From Pseudomonas sp. R28(2017) (GTDB lineage: Bacteria; Pseudomonadota; Gammaproteobacteria; Pseudomonadales; Pseudomonadaceae): a stretch of DNA of 64,000 nt. The stretch spans positions 186,001 to 250,000 of the forward strand of contig NZ_NEHW01000005.1 in NCBI RefSeq assembly GCF_002112505.1, in the 5' to 3' direction. The notes under the pieces were generated by a model. It did not search any database and was not told the DNA's origin. It saw only the letters and a program-made list of their open reading frames with translations. The first letter of the stretch is position 1. Each line of letters opens with the position of its first letter. This document shows positions 1 through 8,798 of this stretch, piece after piece. A program made the translations under genes and the position numbers.

Positions 1-14
1 CACAAGGACCTGCC

Positions 15-1016
15 ATGACCCAGACCAACCGCCGCTTCCTGCTTGCCAAACGCCCGGTCGGCGCCGTGCGCCGTGACGATTTCACCTTCGAGACGGTCCC
101 CGCCGAAGCCCCCGCCGCCGGCCAGATCCAGGTACGCAACCTGTACCTGTCGCTGGACCCGGCCATGCGCGGCTGGATGAACGAAGGCAAGTCGTACATC
201 CCGCCCGTCGCCCTCGGCCAGGTAATGCGCGCCCTGGGCGTCGGCGAAGTGGTCGCCTCCAGCCACCCGGACTACAAGCCCGGCGACCATGTCAGCGGCG
301 CCCTCGGCGTGCAGGACTACTTCACCGGCGAGCCCCAGGGCCTGCACAAGATCGACCCCAACCTCGCGCCCCTGCCCCGCTATCTCTCCGCCCTGGGCAT
401 GACCGGCATGACCGCTTACTTCGCCCTGCTCGAGGTCGGCCAGCCCAAGGCCGGCGACACCGTGGTCATCTCTGGCGCAGCGGGCGCGGTGGGCAGCATC
501 GTCGGGCAGATCGCCAAGCTCAAAGGCTGCCACGTGGTCGGCATCGCCGGCGGCGCGCAGAAATGCCAGTACCTCAAGGACGAACTGGGCTTCGACGGCG
601 TGATCGACTACAAGGCCGAAGACGTGCTGGCCGGCCTGAAACGCGAATGCCCGAAAGGCGTTGACGTCTACTTCGACAACGTCGGCGGTGAAATCCTCGA
701 CGCCGTGCTCACTCGCATCAACTTCAAGGCACGCATCGTCATCTGCGGCGCCATCAGCCAGTACAACAACAAGGAAGCCGTCAAAGGCCCGGCCAACTAC
801 CTGGCGCTGCTGGTGAACCGCGCACGCATGGAAGGCTTCGTGGTGATGGACCACGCCAAGGACTATGGCAAGGCCGCGCAGGAGATGGCCGGCTGGCTGG
901 CCACAGGCAAGGTCAAGAGCAAGGAGGACGTGGTGGACGGGCTGGAGACATTCCCCGAGACCCTGCTCAAGCTGTTCAGCGGGGAGAATTTCGGCAAGTT
1001 GGTACTCAAAGTTTGA
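15..1016 (+). CDS. NADP-dependent medium-chain oxidoreductase
   Basis: A 333-residue member of the zinc-independent medium-chain dehydrogenase/reductase family, close to NADP-dependent leukotriene B4 12-hydroxydehydrogenase / curcumin reductase types, which reduce the double bond of alpha,beta-unsaturated ketones with NADPH in the cytoplasm. The N-terminal GroES-like half carries the SLDPAMRGWM stretch seen in this subgroup. The Rossmann half has the glycine-rich nucleotide motif SGAAGAVGS near residue 155, followed by GCHVVGIAGG and the YFDNVGG motif. No structural-zinc cysteine cluster is visible. The ATG at 15 is preceded by AAGGA at a good distance, so the gene is complete. It is transcribed toward the acyltransferase but separated from it by 89 bp with its own promoter candidate. 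The true substrate cannot be told from sequence. Confidence 0.88.
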   Translation: MTQTNRRFLLAKRPVGAVRRDDFTFETVPAEAPAAGQIQVRNLYLSLDPAMRGWMNEGKSYIPPVALGQVMRALGVGEVVASSHPDYKPGDHVSGALGVQDYFTGEPQGLHKIDPNLAPLPRYLSALGMTGMTAYFALLEVGQPKAGDTVVISGAAGAVGSIVGQIAKLKGCHVVGIAGGAQKCQYLKDELGFDGVIDYKAEDVLAGLKRECPKGVDVYFDNVGGEILDAVLTRINFKARIVICGAISQYNNKEAVKGPANYLALLVNRARMEGFVVMDHAKDYGKAAQEMAGWLATGKVKSKEDVVDGLETFPETLLKLFSGENFGKLVLKV

Positions 1017-1041
1017 ATATGCCCAGGCTAAGGTAAATATC

Positions 1042-1070
1042 GTGACGCTGGGATTATGCTTAGGTATAAA
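1042..1070 (+). promoter_or_regulatory. Sigma-70-like promoter before the acyltransferase
   Basis: GTGACG (1042-1047), a 17-bp spacer and TATAAA (1065-1070) lie 36 bp upstream of the ATG at 1106. The match is four of six and five of six to consensus. Read by eye only. Confidence 0.4.
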
Positions 1071-1105
1071 GTGGCAAACCCGTAGCACCCTGACCCTGAG
1101 CACTC

Positions 1106-2239
1106 ATGACAACGCAACATAGCAGCCCTAAAAACCTCGATATAGAGGTGCTCCGAGCCTATGCAATATCAATCACGCTTGTCGCTCACCTGGGTGTCCT
1201 GCATCCAGACTGGTACCGCTGGACCAGTTATTTCTGGCTGGGCGGTGGAGTAGATCTGTTCTTTGCAATCTCCGGTTTTCTAATAACGGCGACATTGCTG
1301 AAGGCATTTTCCACCGGCCAATCCTTCCGGATGATCGCGGGAACCTTTTGGGTGCGCCGGCTGTTCAGGTTATGGCCAGCCGCGCTCACCTGGTCAACGT
1401 TGACGCTGCTTTTGACACTAGGCTTCGATGTCTCCAGAACCTTCGGTCCTGAACAGGCGATGTTCGACTCCTGGCTCTATGGTGCACTCAACCTGCAGAA
1501 CTTACATATCTGGTCAGTCGGCAATTCCGGAGGAGTTGCCACGCCGCTATGGCACTATTGGAGTCTGTCATTGGAGGAGCAATTCTATCTATTGCTGCCC
1601 ATTGTGCTCGCGCTGGTCACCAATAGGAAAGCGCTGATTATTCCAGTGATCATGATTGCCTTGTATCAATCGATACAGATTCGGCCCTGGGGAACACTTC
1701 TGTGGTTCATTCGCAGCGACGCCCTGCTGCTAGGCGTGGCCATCGCCCTGGCCTGGCACTATTACGCTGACCGCGTCTCGTCCTTGTTCAAGACCTTGGG
1801 GAAAAAGACAGTGACGGTTGTTTTCGTCCTGAGCCTACCCCTGCCCATTGTCCTTGCCAACGCGAACTGGTTCTCGTTCTACATGGGGCTGGTCGCTATC
1901 AGCGCCGGTGCGGTCGTGTTCATTGCATCAGCCAATTCGAACCTCAGCGAGCCTGCAGGAAGGTTGCAGGAACTGGCGATTTACCTCGGCTCACGCTCCT
2001 ACTCCATCTATCTCATCCACAACCCTATGTTTGCATTGACCAGAGAACTCTGCCTGAATTCGGGGCTCACCGACCTGACATCGACGGCAGCCAGGCTGGG
2101 CGCATTGGCAATAGCACTTGTGATGACAATCCTGCTTGCCGAATGCTCATTCCGCATCATCGAGAACCCACTCAGGCATTACGGGGCAACGCTTTCAAAG
2201 CGACTCACTGATAAAGCCGGCGAAGCAGTCACCAGTTGA
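1106..2239 (+). CDS. Membrane acyltransferase, acyltransferase-3 (OafA/YrhL) family
   Basis: A 377-residue inner-membrane protein of the acyltransferase-3 family, whose members move acetyl or other acyl groups onto sugars of O-antigen, peptidoglycan or glycolipids. Diagnostic features are the N-terminal NLDIEVLRAYAI, the GGGVDLFFAISGFLI segment (residues about 46-60), the RRLFRLWPA stretch, and HYWSLSLEEQFYLLLP around residue 150, followed by a series of hydrophobic helices to the C terminus. There is no C-terminal SGNH domain: the protein stops shortly after the last helix with ECSFRIIENPLRHYG. Codon use looks less GC-biased than the preceding gene, with more ATA and TTG codons, suggesting transfer. 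Proximity to the O-antigen island makes O-antigen acylation a reasonable guess but not shown. Confidence 0.88.
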   Translation: MTTQHSSPKNLDIEVLRAYAISITLVAHLGVLHPDWYRWTSYFWLGGGVDLFFAISGFLITATLLKAFSTGQSFRMIAGTFWVRRLFRLWPAALTWSTLTLLLTLGFDVSRTFGPEQAMFDSWLYGALNLQNLHIWSVGNSGGVATPLWHYWSLSLEEQFYLLLPIVLALVTNRKALIIPVIMIALYQSIQIRPWGTLLWFIRSDALLLGVAIALAWHYYADRVSSLFKTLGKKTVTVVFVLSLPLPIVLANANWFSFYMGLVAISAGAVVFIASANSNLSEPAGRLQELAIYLGSRSYSIYLIHNPMFALTRELCLNSGLTDLTSTAARLGALAIALVMTILLAECSFRIIENPLRHYGATLSKRLTDKAGEAVTS

Positions 2240-2435
2240 TATCAAGCCCTGAGGGGCTGACCATGCCTTGGATTATTTACCGAGCAGAAATGGTGAAGCT
2301 GTCTCAGTGGCTCGTGCATCGCGATGGTGCAACGGAGAACACCACCGTATCGAGGGTTTCACCTTGCAGCTCACGCGGGTTGCCCCTGTGCCGCCTGAAT
2401 CTTGTAAGATTGCCCATCGCCACTGAAACCAGTGA

Positions 2436-3299
<864 letters not shown>

Positions 3300-3321
3300 T
3301 TCAACGTTGCACAATGCAAGA

Positions 3322-3356
3322 AGGGCCGGCATGCACTGCATACCGGCCCTTTTTTT
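3322..3356 (+). terminator. Rho-independent terminator of kdsA
   Basis: AGGGCCGG (3322-3329) pairs with CCGGCCCT (3343-3350) and is followed by a run of seven T. The stop codon of kdsA lies just over 20 bp upstream. Confidence 0.9.
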
Positions 3357-3375
3357 CAGCCTCTGAATGATCGCT

Positions 3376-3547
3376 TCATCTGGCCATGCCCAGCTCAGCA
3401 TCATCCATCAGTGCCTTGGCCATCGCGCTCAGTTAGTGCGAGGCCCGGATCATCATTGGCTTTTCATCCATCAGGCCGATGATGGCCAGTTCGCGGACAT
3501 AGCCCATCAATTCCGAGGCCTGCTCGCGGTCGGGGACGATTTTTCAT
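3376..3547 (-). pseudogene. Broken small gene, possibly DUF3077-like
   Basis: Read on the minus strand, an ATG at 3547 is followed within a few bases by a frame beginning KIVPDREQASELMG, continuing through YVRELAIIGLMDEKPMM to RASH and a TAA stop, then in the same frame LSAMAKALMDDAELGMAR and a TGA at 3376. The ATG is out of frame with this reading, so a frameshift right after the start and one nonsense codon would explain the break. The start KIVPD and the helical C terminus recall the small DUF3077-type proteins that occur in several copies in Pseudomonas putida genomes, but the piece is shorter than those and the assignment rests on memory of the family. Confidence 0.45.
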
Positions 3548-3930
3548 AAAGAATCCTGAACGCTTGGGACTGCCGCTTCCGTTTCCACAGGAAGGGTGGC
3601 AGCTGTACACGGAGTGGAAACCCGAGTGCATTCAGGAAAACTCGGTAGGCACAGGCCTTCCGGGTACAGCCGCCATTAACGACAAACCCAAAATGCTTGA
3701 TGCGGGTTTCCACACCCGATCACTGAACTATCAGCGACCCAGAGAGGCTAAAGGGCAGCGTATTCAGGAACAATCAGACGCGAGTCGACAGGGCTTGTAG
3801 GATATTTCCAGCAGCTAGATGCCGCCAGCCTAAACGTGTAGGACTCTTCTGAAAATACAGTAGGAGGAGCCATTTAGACCCACGCTCATTCCGCTGCATC
3901 CCCTCCGAAGCCTCAAACCCCATAAAACGA
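3548..3930 (-). other. Intergenic stretch with inverted repeats, possible leader of the broken gene
   Basis: No convincing gene is visible between the broken small gene and the pyrF terminator. GTGGAAACCCG (3614-3624) is matched by its reverse complement CGGGTTTCCAC (3703-3713), enclosing a shorter hairpin CCGAGT/ACTCGG (3622-3645). The segment lies immediately upstream of the broken gene on the minus strand and may be its structured 5' leader. The remaining 200 bp toward pyrF shows nothing I can name. Confidence 0.4.
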
Positions 3931-3957
3931 AAAAGGGCTGCATCGCAGCCCTTTTCG
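3926..3957 (-). terminator. Rho-independent terminator of pyrF
   Basis: GGGCTGC (3935-3941) pairs with GCAGCCC (3945-3951) around a three-base loop, extended by four A-T pairs. On the minus strand it is followed by TTTTTCGTTTTAT, about 15 bp after the pyrF stop. Confidence 0.88.
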
Positions 3958-3967
3958 TTGATTCGGT

Positions 3968-4669
3968 TTAGCCGCGTATTTCAGCGACAACTGCGGCCAG
4001 TGCCTGGGCCGGGTCCGCCGCCTTGCTGATCGGGCGACCGATCACCAGATAATCCGAGCCAGCATCCAGTGCCTGGCGCGGCGTCAGGATGCGGCGCTGG
4101 TCATCCAGGGCACTACCGGCCGGGCGAATGCCTGGGGTCACCAGCTGTAAGCCAGGGTGAGCAGCCTTCAACGCCGGTGCTTCCAGCGCCGAGCACACCA
4201 GCCCGTCCATGCCCGCCTTCTCGGCCAGCGCGGCAAGGCGCAGTACCTGCTCTTGTGGGTCCACATCCAGACCAATGCCGGCCAGGTCTTCACGCTCCAT
4301 GCTGGTCAGCACGGTAACACCGATCAGCAGTGGTTGCGGGCCGCTGCGCTTGGCCAACTCTTCACGGCAGGCCGCCATCATGCGCAGGCCACCGGAGCAG
4401 TGGACGTTGACCATCCACACACCCATTTCCGCGGCAGCTTTAACGGCCATGGCGGTGGTGTTCGGAATATCATGAAACTTGAGGTCGAGGAACACCTCGA
4501 AGCCTTTTTCGCACAGGGTCTCGACGATGCCTGCAGCACTGCTGGTAAACAGCTCCTTGCCCACCTTCACCCGGCACAGTGCAGGATCGAGCTGGTCGGC
4601 CAGCTTGAGGGCGGCATCACGAGTGGGGAAATCCAGGGCGACGATCAGGGGCGTCTGGCAGGCGGACAT
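3968..4669 (-). CDS. pyrF: Orotidine 5'-phosphate decarboxylase
   Basis: A 233-residue cytoplasmic enzyme that decarboxylates OMP to UMP, the last step of pyrimidine synthesis. The start [15 protein letters not shown] gives the normal family length; an open frame extends further upstream but has no family sequence there. The barrel signature [13 protein letters not shown] contains the catalytic Asp-Lys-Asp set, and the C-terminal phosphate-binding region is LVTPGIRP followed by [10 protein letters not shown]. It is a single gene, convergent with kdsA across about 670 bp and divergent from the DUF2897 gene, with its own terminator. Confidence 0.97.
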   Translation of the reverse strand: MSACQTPLIVALDFPTRDAALKLADQLDPALCRVKVGKELFTSSAAGIVETLCEKGFEVFLDLKFHDIPNTTAMAVKAAAEMGVWMVNVHCSGGLRMMAACREELAKRSGPQPLLIGVTVLTSMEREDLAGIGLDVDPQEQVLRLAALAEKAGMDGLVCSALEAPALKAAHPGLQLVTPGIRPAGSALDDQRRILTPRQALDAGSDYLVIGRPISKAADPAQALAAVVAEIRG

Positions 4670-4752
4670 GGTCAGGGTCTCTTTGGTAATTCGTAAACGG
4701 CGCGCATTGTAAACGAAGTGAGCGTGCCTTTGGGGCCAGGACGCCATCAGAA

Positions 4753-4781
4753 TTGGCCCAGACAGGTACGGCTCCTATAAT
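4753..4781 (+). promoter_or_regulatory. Sigma-70 promoter for the DUF2897 gene
   Basis: TTGGCC (4753-4758), a 17-bp spacer and a perfect TATAAT (4776-4781) lie 71 bp upstream of the ATG at 4853, inside the divergent region shared with pyrF. Confidence 0.6.
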
Positions 4782-4852
4782 TGAACCAACGGATAAGGCC
4801 ATCGCTCAAAATTTATACAAGCGAAACCGTCAAAGCCCATAGGAGAACGACA

Positions 4853-5020
4853 ATGCCCTGGTATGCCTGGCTGATACTCATCATAGCCCTCGGCTCGATC
4901 GTGGGCGGGTTGATGATGTTGCGCGATACGGCGAAGAAACTGCCGCTGACGGAAGAACAGCTGAGCAAGGTGCATGAACGCAATGCCGAGGCGGATGCCA
5001 AGGATGCGCAGGATCGATAG
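4853..5020 (+). CDS. DUF2897 family small membrane protein
   Basis: A 55-residue protein with one N-terminal membrane helix (WYAWLILIIALGSIVGGLMM) followed by a short charged tail rich in Lys, Glu, Asp and Ala. Length and layout match the DUF2897 family of gammaproteobacteria, for which no function is established. The ATG at 4853 has AGGAGAA eight bases upstream, a strong ribosome binding site, and is preferred over the upstream in-frame ATG at 4781. It is a monocistronic gene with a near-consensus promoter, convergent with the ComEA-like gene. Confidence 0.82.
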   Translation: MPWYAWLILIIALGSIVGGLMMLRDTAKKLPLTEEQLSKVHERNAEADAKDAQDR

Positions 5021-5035
5021 TTTGCAGGCAATGGC

Positions 5036-5063
5036 GCCGGGGCAGACAGTCGCCAGCCCCGGC
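5036..5063. terminator. Hairpin between convergent DUF2897 and ComEA-like genes
   Basis: GCCGGGGC (5036-5043) pairs perfectly with GCCCCGGC (5056-5063) around a 12-base loop in the 51-bp gap between two convergent genes. No clear T run, so a bidirectional terminator is likely but not certain. Confidence 0.5.
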
Positions 5064-5071
5064 CGGTTACC

Positions 5072-5404
5072 CTACTCCACTACCAGTTTGCCCCGATTGC
5101 GCTCCAGCAGCGCGTTGCCTATCCCTTTGATCTCCAGCAGCTCGTCAACCGAAGCGAATGGCCCGTTGGCATCGCGATAAGCCACGATCGCCTCAGCCTT
5201 CGCCTTGCCGATGCCATTGAGCTCTCTTTGCAAGGTCGGCGCATCTGCTGTGTTCAGGTTCAACATGCCAGATGACGTTTGCGCCTGGCTTACCACGGGC
5301 ACCGGTTCCTTCGGCGCGGTGGCAGTTATTGGCGCAGCGCTCAGGGAGAAGGACAACCCGGCGAACAGCGGCAACAGCAAGTAATTGAGGACGGTATTAC
5401 GCAT
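5072..5404 (-). CDS. ComEA-like helix-hairpin-helix DNA-binding protein
   Basis: A 110-residue protein with an N-terminal signal peptide (MRNTVLNYLLLPLFAGLSF then AAPITA) and a C-terminal tandem helix-hairpin-helix domain of the ComEA type: LNLNTADAPTLQRELNGIGK, AEAIVAYRDANGPF, and LLEIKGIGNALLERNRGKL. Such domains bind DNA without sequence preference; ComEA proteins hold incoming DNA in the periplasm during natural transformation. In Pseudomonas this small protein sits beside the wbpM end of the O-antigen locus, as it does here beyond rmlBA. The ATG at 5404 is chosen because it begins the signal peptide; the frame is open further upstream. A role in DNA uptake is inferred from the domain only. 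Confidence 0.88.
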   Translation of the reverse strand: MRNTVLNYLLLPLFAGLSFSLSAAPITATAPKEPVPVVSQAQTSSGMLNLNTADAPTLQRELNGIGKAKAEAIVAYRDANGPFASVDELLEIKGIGNALLERNRGKLVVE

Positions 5405-5590
5405 GAAGGTCACTCCTGTGAGTTGAGTTTTAAGGCAGCAAGATCCTTGGCTGCCCACTCAAGCTAGCGGCTCACAGGCCATTCTCCCAGCATTTGACGC
5501 AAGGGAATGGTTACCAGATTAGACGTCACAGCATGTTGCACGCCCACCAGGAGAAGCATCCCACAGCAGGCGTGCTAAGTACCTACAAGT

Positions 5591-6481
5591 TCAGAAGATC
5601 GTATCGCGCAGCACCCGTTGCAGATACTGCCCATAGCCGTTCTTCATCAGCGGCGCGGCGAGCCTTTCCAACTGCTCGGCACCGATCCAGCCCTGGCGGT
5701 AGGCGACCTCTTCAGGGCAGGCAACTTTCAAGCCCTGCCGACGCTCGATGGTGGCGATATAGCCGCTGGCTTCGAGCAGCGAATCATGGGTACCGGTATC
5801 CAGCCACGCATAGCCGCGCCCCATCACCTCGACAGACAGCTGTTCGCGCTCAAGGTACAGGCGGTTGAGGTCGGTGATTTCCAACTCGCCGCGAGGTGAA
5901 GGCTTGAGACCCTTGGCCATCTCGATCACGTCTTGGTCGTAGAAGTACAACCCTGTGACGGCATAGTTGGACTTGGGCTTGGCCGGTTTTTCCTCCAGGC
6001 TGATGGCCTTGCCACGGCTGTCGAACTCCACTACGCCGTAACGCTCGGGGTCGGTCACATGGTAGGCGAACACACTCGCTCCCTTATCGCGGCCCATCGC
6101 ATCGAGCAGCAGCGACTGGAAGTCATGGCCGTAGTAGATATTGTCACCCAGTACCAGCGCCGACAGGTCGTTACCAATGAAGTCCTCACCAATGATAAAG
6201 GCCTGGGCAAGGCCATCCGGCGAGGGTTGCACGGCGTAGGTGATGTTGATGCCCCACTTGTCGCCATTGCCGAGTAACTGCTCGAAACGTGGCGTGTCTT
6301 GTGGGGTGGAGATGATCAGGATGTCGCGAATCCCGGCCAGCATCAGCGTGGTCAGCGGGTAATAGATCATCGGTTTGTCGTACACCGGCAAAAGCTGTTT
6401 TGAAATCGCCAGCGTGGCCGGATGCAGGCGGGTACCAGAGCCGCCCGCCAGAATGATGCCTTTACGGTTGCTTGCGCTCAT
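5591..6481 (-). CDS. rmlA: Glucose-1-phosphate thymidylyltransferase
   Basis: A 296-residue enzyme that joins glucose 1-phosphate and dTTP to give dTDP-glucose, the first step of dTDP-L-rhamnose and related deoxysugar routes. The nucleotide-binding signature [15 protein letters not shown] is at residues about 7-21, followed by [29 protein letters not shown], the [20 protein letters not shown] segment and a C-terminal [15 protein letters not shown]. The start MSASNRKG gives the normal length although the frame stays open upstream. It follows rmlB on the same strand after 82 bp, so the two probably form an operon. No rmlC or rmlD lies in the window. Confidence 0.96.
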   Translation of the reverse strand: MSASNRKGIILAGGSGTRLHPATLAISKQLLPVYDKPMIYYPLTTLMLAGIRDILIISTPQDTPRFEQLLGNGDKWGINITYAVQPSPDGLAQAFIIGEDFIGNDLSALVLGDNIYYGHDFQSLLLDAMGRDKGASVFAYHVTDPERYGVVEFDSRGKAISLEEKPAKPKSNYAVTGLYFYDQDVIEMAKGLKPSPRGELEITDLNRLYLEREQLSVEVMGRGYAWLDTGTHDSLLEASGYIATIERRQGLKVACPEEVAYRQGWIGAEQLERLAAPLMKNGYGQYLQRVLRDTIF

Positions 6482-6563
6482 GTCGAGTAGATCTCTGTCA
6501 GGCGTGCGGTCATTCAGTTGATGTTTTTTTGCCACTATAGGATAGGCATTCGGATGCGCACTT

Positions 6564-7634
6564 TCATACGGAGCGCCCGGCGTAGTTCTTCTCGACCCAC
6601 TCGCGATAGCTACCCGACAGCACACCCTGCACCCATTCCTGATTGTCCAAGAACCACTGGACAGTTTTACGGATACCGGTTTCGAAGGTTTCCGCAGGTT
6701 TCCAGCCCAGTTCACGCTCCAGCTTGCGCGCGTCGATGGCGTAACGGCGATCATGGCCAGGACGATCGGTGACGAAGCTGATCTGGCTGGCATAGGGTTG
6801 CCCGTCAGCACGAGGGCTCAGCTCGTCGAGCAGCGTGCAGACATGATGGACGATGCTCAGGTTAGGCATTTCGTTCCAGCCACCTACGTTGTATACCTCC
6901 CCTACCCGACCTGCTTCCAGTACACGGCGGATGGCACTGCAATGGTCCTTCACATATAGCCAGTCACGGATCTGCTGGCCGTCACCATAGACGGGCAGCG
7001 GCTTACCGGCCAAGGCGTTGACGATCATCAACGGAATCAGTTTTTCGGGGAAATGGTATGGCCCGTAATTGTTCGAACAGTTCGTGGTCAGCACCGGCAG
7101 GCCGTAGGTGTGGTGGTAGGAGCGAACCAGGTGATCGCTGGCCGCCTTACTTGCCGAATAGGGGCTGTTGGGCTGGTACTGGTGTGTTTCGGTGAACGCC
7201 GGTTCGCTAGCTTTGAGCGAACCGTAGACCTCGTCCGTGGAGACATGCAGGAAGCGGAAATTCGCCTGCCTCTCTGCACCTAAATCTTGCCAGTACGCGC
7301 GTACCGCTTCGAGCAACTGGAACGTCCCGACCACGTTTGTTTCGACGAATGCTCGAGGGCCATGAATGGAGCGGTCGACGTGGGATTCAGCAGCGAAGTT
7401 GAGCACGGCTCGCGGCAGGTGTTTCGCTAGAAGTCGCTGCAGCAATGGCCCATCACCGATGTCACCATGCATGAACACGTGTTGCGGGTTGCCCTCGAGA
7501 CTCGCAAGACTTTGCAGGTTGCCGGCGTAGGTCAGCTTGTCGAGGTTGATGATCGTCTCGCCTGACTGGTTTACCCAATCGAGGACGAAATTCGCTCCGA
7601 TGAAGCCGGCACCGCCGGTAACCAGGATAGTCAT
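6564..7634 (-). CDS. rmlB: dTDP-glucose 4,6-dehydratase
   Basis: A 356-residue extended short-chain dehydrogenase that converts dTDP-glucose to dTDP-4-dehydro-6-deoxyglucose. Seen are the NAD-binding motif [11 protein letters not shown] at the N terminus, [11 protein letters not shown], the catalytic [10 protein letters not shown]-type segment (here [12 protein letters not shown]), and the active-site [10 protein letters not shown] with Tyr and Lys in place, then [17 protein letters not shown]. Upstream of rmlA on the same strand. Together they make only the branch-point 4-keto sugar, so rmlC and rmlD elsewhere, or another enzyme, must finish the sugar. Confidence 0.97.
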   Translation of the reverse strand: MTILVTGGAGFIGANFVLDWVNQSGETIINLDKLTYAGNLQSLASLEGNPQHVFMHGDIGDGPLLQRLLAKHLPRAVLNFAAESHVDRSIHGPRAFVETNVVGTFQLLEAVRAYWQDLGAERQANFRFLHVSTDEVYGSLKASEPAFTETHQYQPNSPYSASKAASDHLVRSYHHTYGLPVLTTNCSNNYGPYHFPEKLIPLMIVNALAGKPLPVYGDGQQIRDWLYVKDHCSAIRRVLEAGRVGEVYNVGGWNEMPNLSIVHHVCTLLDELSPRADGQPYASQISFVTDRPGHDRRYAIDARKLERELGWKPAETFETGIRKTVQWFLDNQEWVQGVLSGSYREWVEKNYAGRSV

Positions 7635-7876
7635 AGGGTCAGATCATTCTCGCTTGTGTTCAATAATGGCACGTTCGCACGTGTGCACGCGTGGTCGCTA
7701 CAGACGTTATCGGCAAACAATCCTGTAGGAGCATAGCTGGACATGCAAAATTTGAGAAAAGAGCACGTAAAGTCCACATTTGCCCACATGGGGGTAACGT
7801 GCTGGACAGGACGGAGGTAAAGCCCAGAGACTCGTGAAGCAATGCGGCGCCAGAGAAACGCCGCAATGGCGTCCGA

Positions 7877-8458
7877 TCAGTTGATTTCTTGCAATTTCTT
7901 TTGAGCAGCTTCGACACCAGCGTTTGCCGATTCGACCAGCAGTGCCTTGCCCGATACAGGGTCACGCTTGGGGTTGTCTTCTGCCAGCAGAACTTCTGCC
8001 AGGTAGAACTTGGCCACCGACGCCTTTTTCAGTGCAGGGCTGCCGAGAATACTTGCAGCCTTGTCATAATCCTTGGTCACAAAACGCCCGGTCTTGTATT
8101 CAAGACCCGCACGGTTTGCCAAGATCGGATCATTTTTTACAATGAAACCCTGCTCGGCAATAAACACAGCCAGCTTGTTGTCCTGCTTGTCGCGAGTTTT
8201 GTAAATGAGCTCATCAGCCAGTTGCTTAATGAAAGGGAGGTCCCGCGTTTTCACCAAGGCACTTGCCAGTTTGTTCAGCTCGTCTTCGTTGAACGTTTTG
8301 GCTTCTTGATGAAGATAGAGCGCAGCCTCAGTTGCGGTGGACGGTGCCGACTCGGACACTTTGTCCCAGGCGCTTTTGTTTTCACACGCAGTCAACAAGG
8401 CTGTCGCCCCCACTACCGCACTCATCACAAAAGCGTTGAGGTAGTTACTCTTTTTCAC
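7877..8458 (-). CDS. Putative lipoprotein with Sel1-like C-terminal repeats
   Basis: A 193-residue predicted lipoprotein read from GTG at 8458, which has AAGGAA at a good distance upstream. The signal peptide VKKSNYLNAFVMSAVV runs into a lipobox LLTAC, so Cys would be lipidated at the membrane. The mature part is mostly helical; its second half (LANRAGLEYKTGRFVTKDY, then AKFYLAEVLLAE and ALLVESANAGVEAAQKKL) resembles TPR/Sel1 repeats found in scaffold lipoproteins such as those of polysaccharide secretion. It stands alone between wbpM copy 1 and rmlB, with gaps of about 340 and 240 bp. I do not recognise a named family, and a role in polysaccharide export is only suggested by place. Confidence 0.72.
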   Translation of the reverse strand: MKKSNYLNAFVMSAVVGATALLTACENKSAWDKVSESAPSTATEAALYLHQEAKTFNEDELNKLASALVKTRDLPFIKQLADELIYKTRDKQDNKLAVFIAEQGFIVKNDPILANRAGLEYKTGRFVTKDYDKAASILGSPALKKASVAKFYLAEVLLAEDNPKRDPVSGKALLVESANAGVEAAQKKLQEIN

Positions 8459-8798
8459 AATCAATTTCCTTATGGGGACGCTGTTGAATCTCTGGACCAC
8501 GCCCAGATTCAAGGGGTCGCAATATTACCATTGTGCCATCGTCGGTGGAGAAAAAAATGCTCTGTCCGGTTAACGATTGATCGACAAGATGTAAGCGAAC
8601 TGTCATGCACAGTCGCGTGAAGGTACTATCGCAAATCAACAAAACGCACACATTAAAGCAATACCTGCTTGCGCAATGATGAAGCGGGCAAGGTTCAAGA
8701 CGGGGCGGCGCTTAGTTCACAGCCCCTGATCAATGAATTGCAAGGTCACAACCGGCGCCGACCAAAAGGGCATGTTCAGCCCGTCAACGCCCCCACTG
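8459..8798. other. Intergenic region between wbpM copy 1 and the lipoprotein gene
   Basis: About 340 bp with no credible reading frame on either strand. It is AT-richer in its left half, where the lipoprotein promoter should lie. I could not identify a confident promoter or terminator. Confidence 0.5.

Noticed and set aside
5690-5705. GGCGGTAGGCGA as an ops/JUMPstart-like element
   Set aside because: It lies within rmlA coding sequence, departs from the ops consensus, and is not in a leader.
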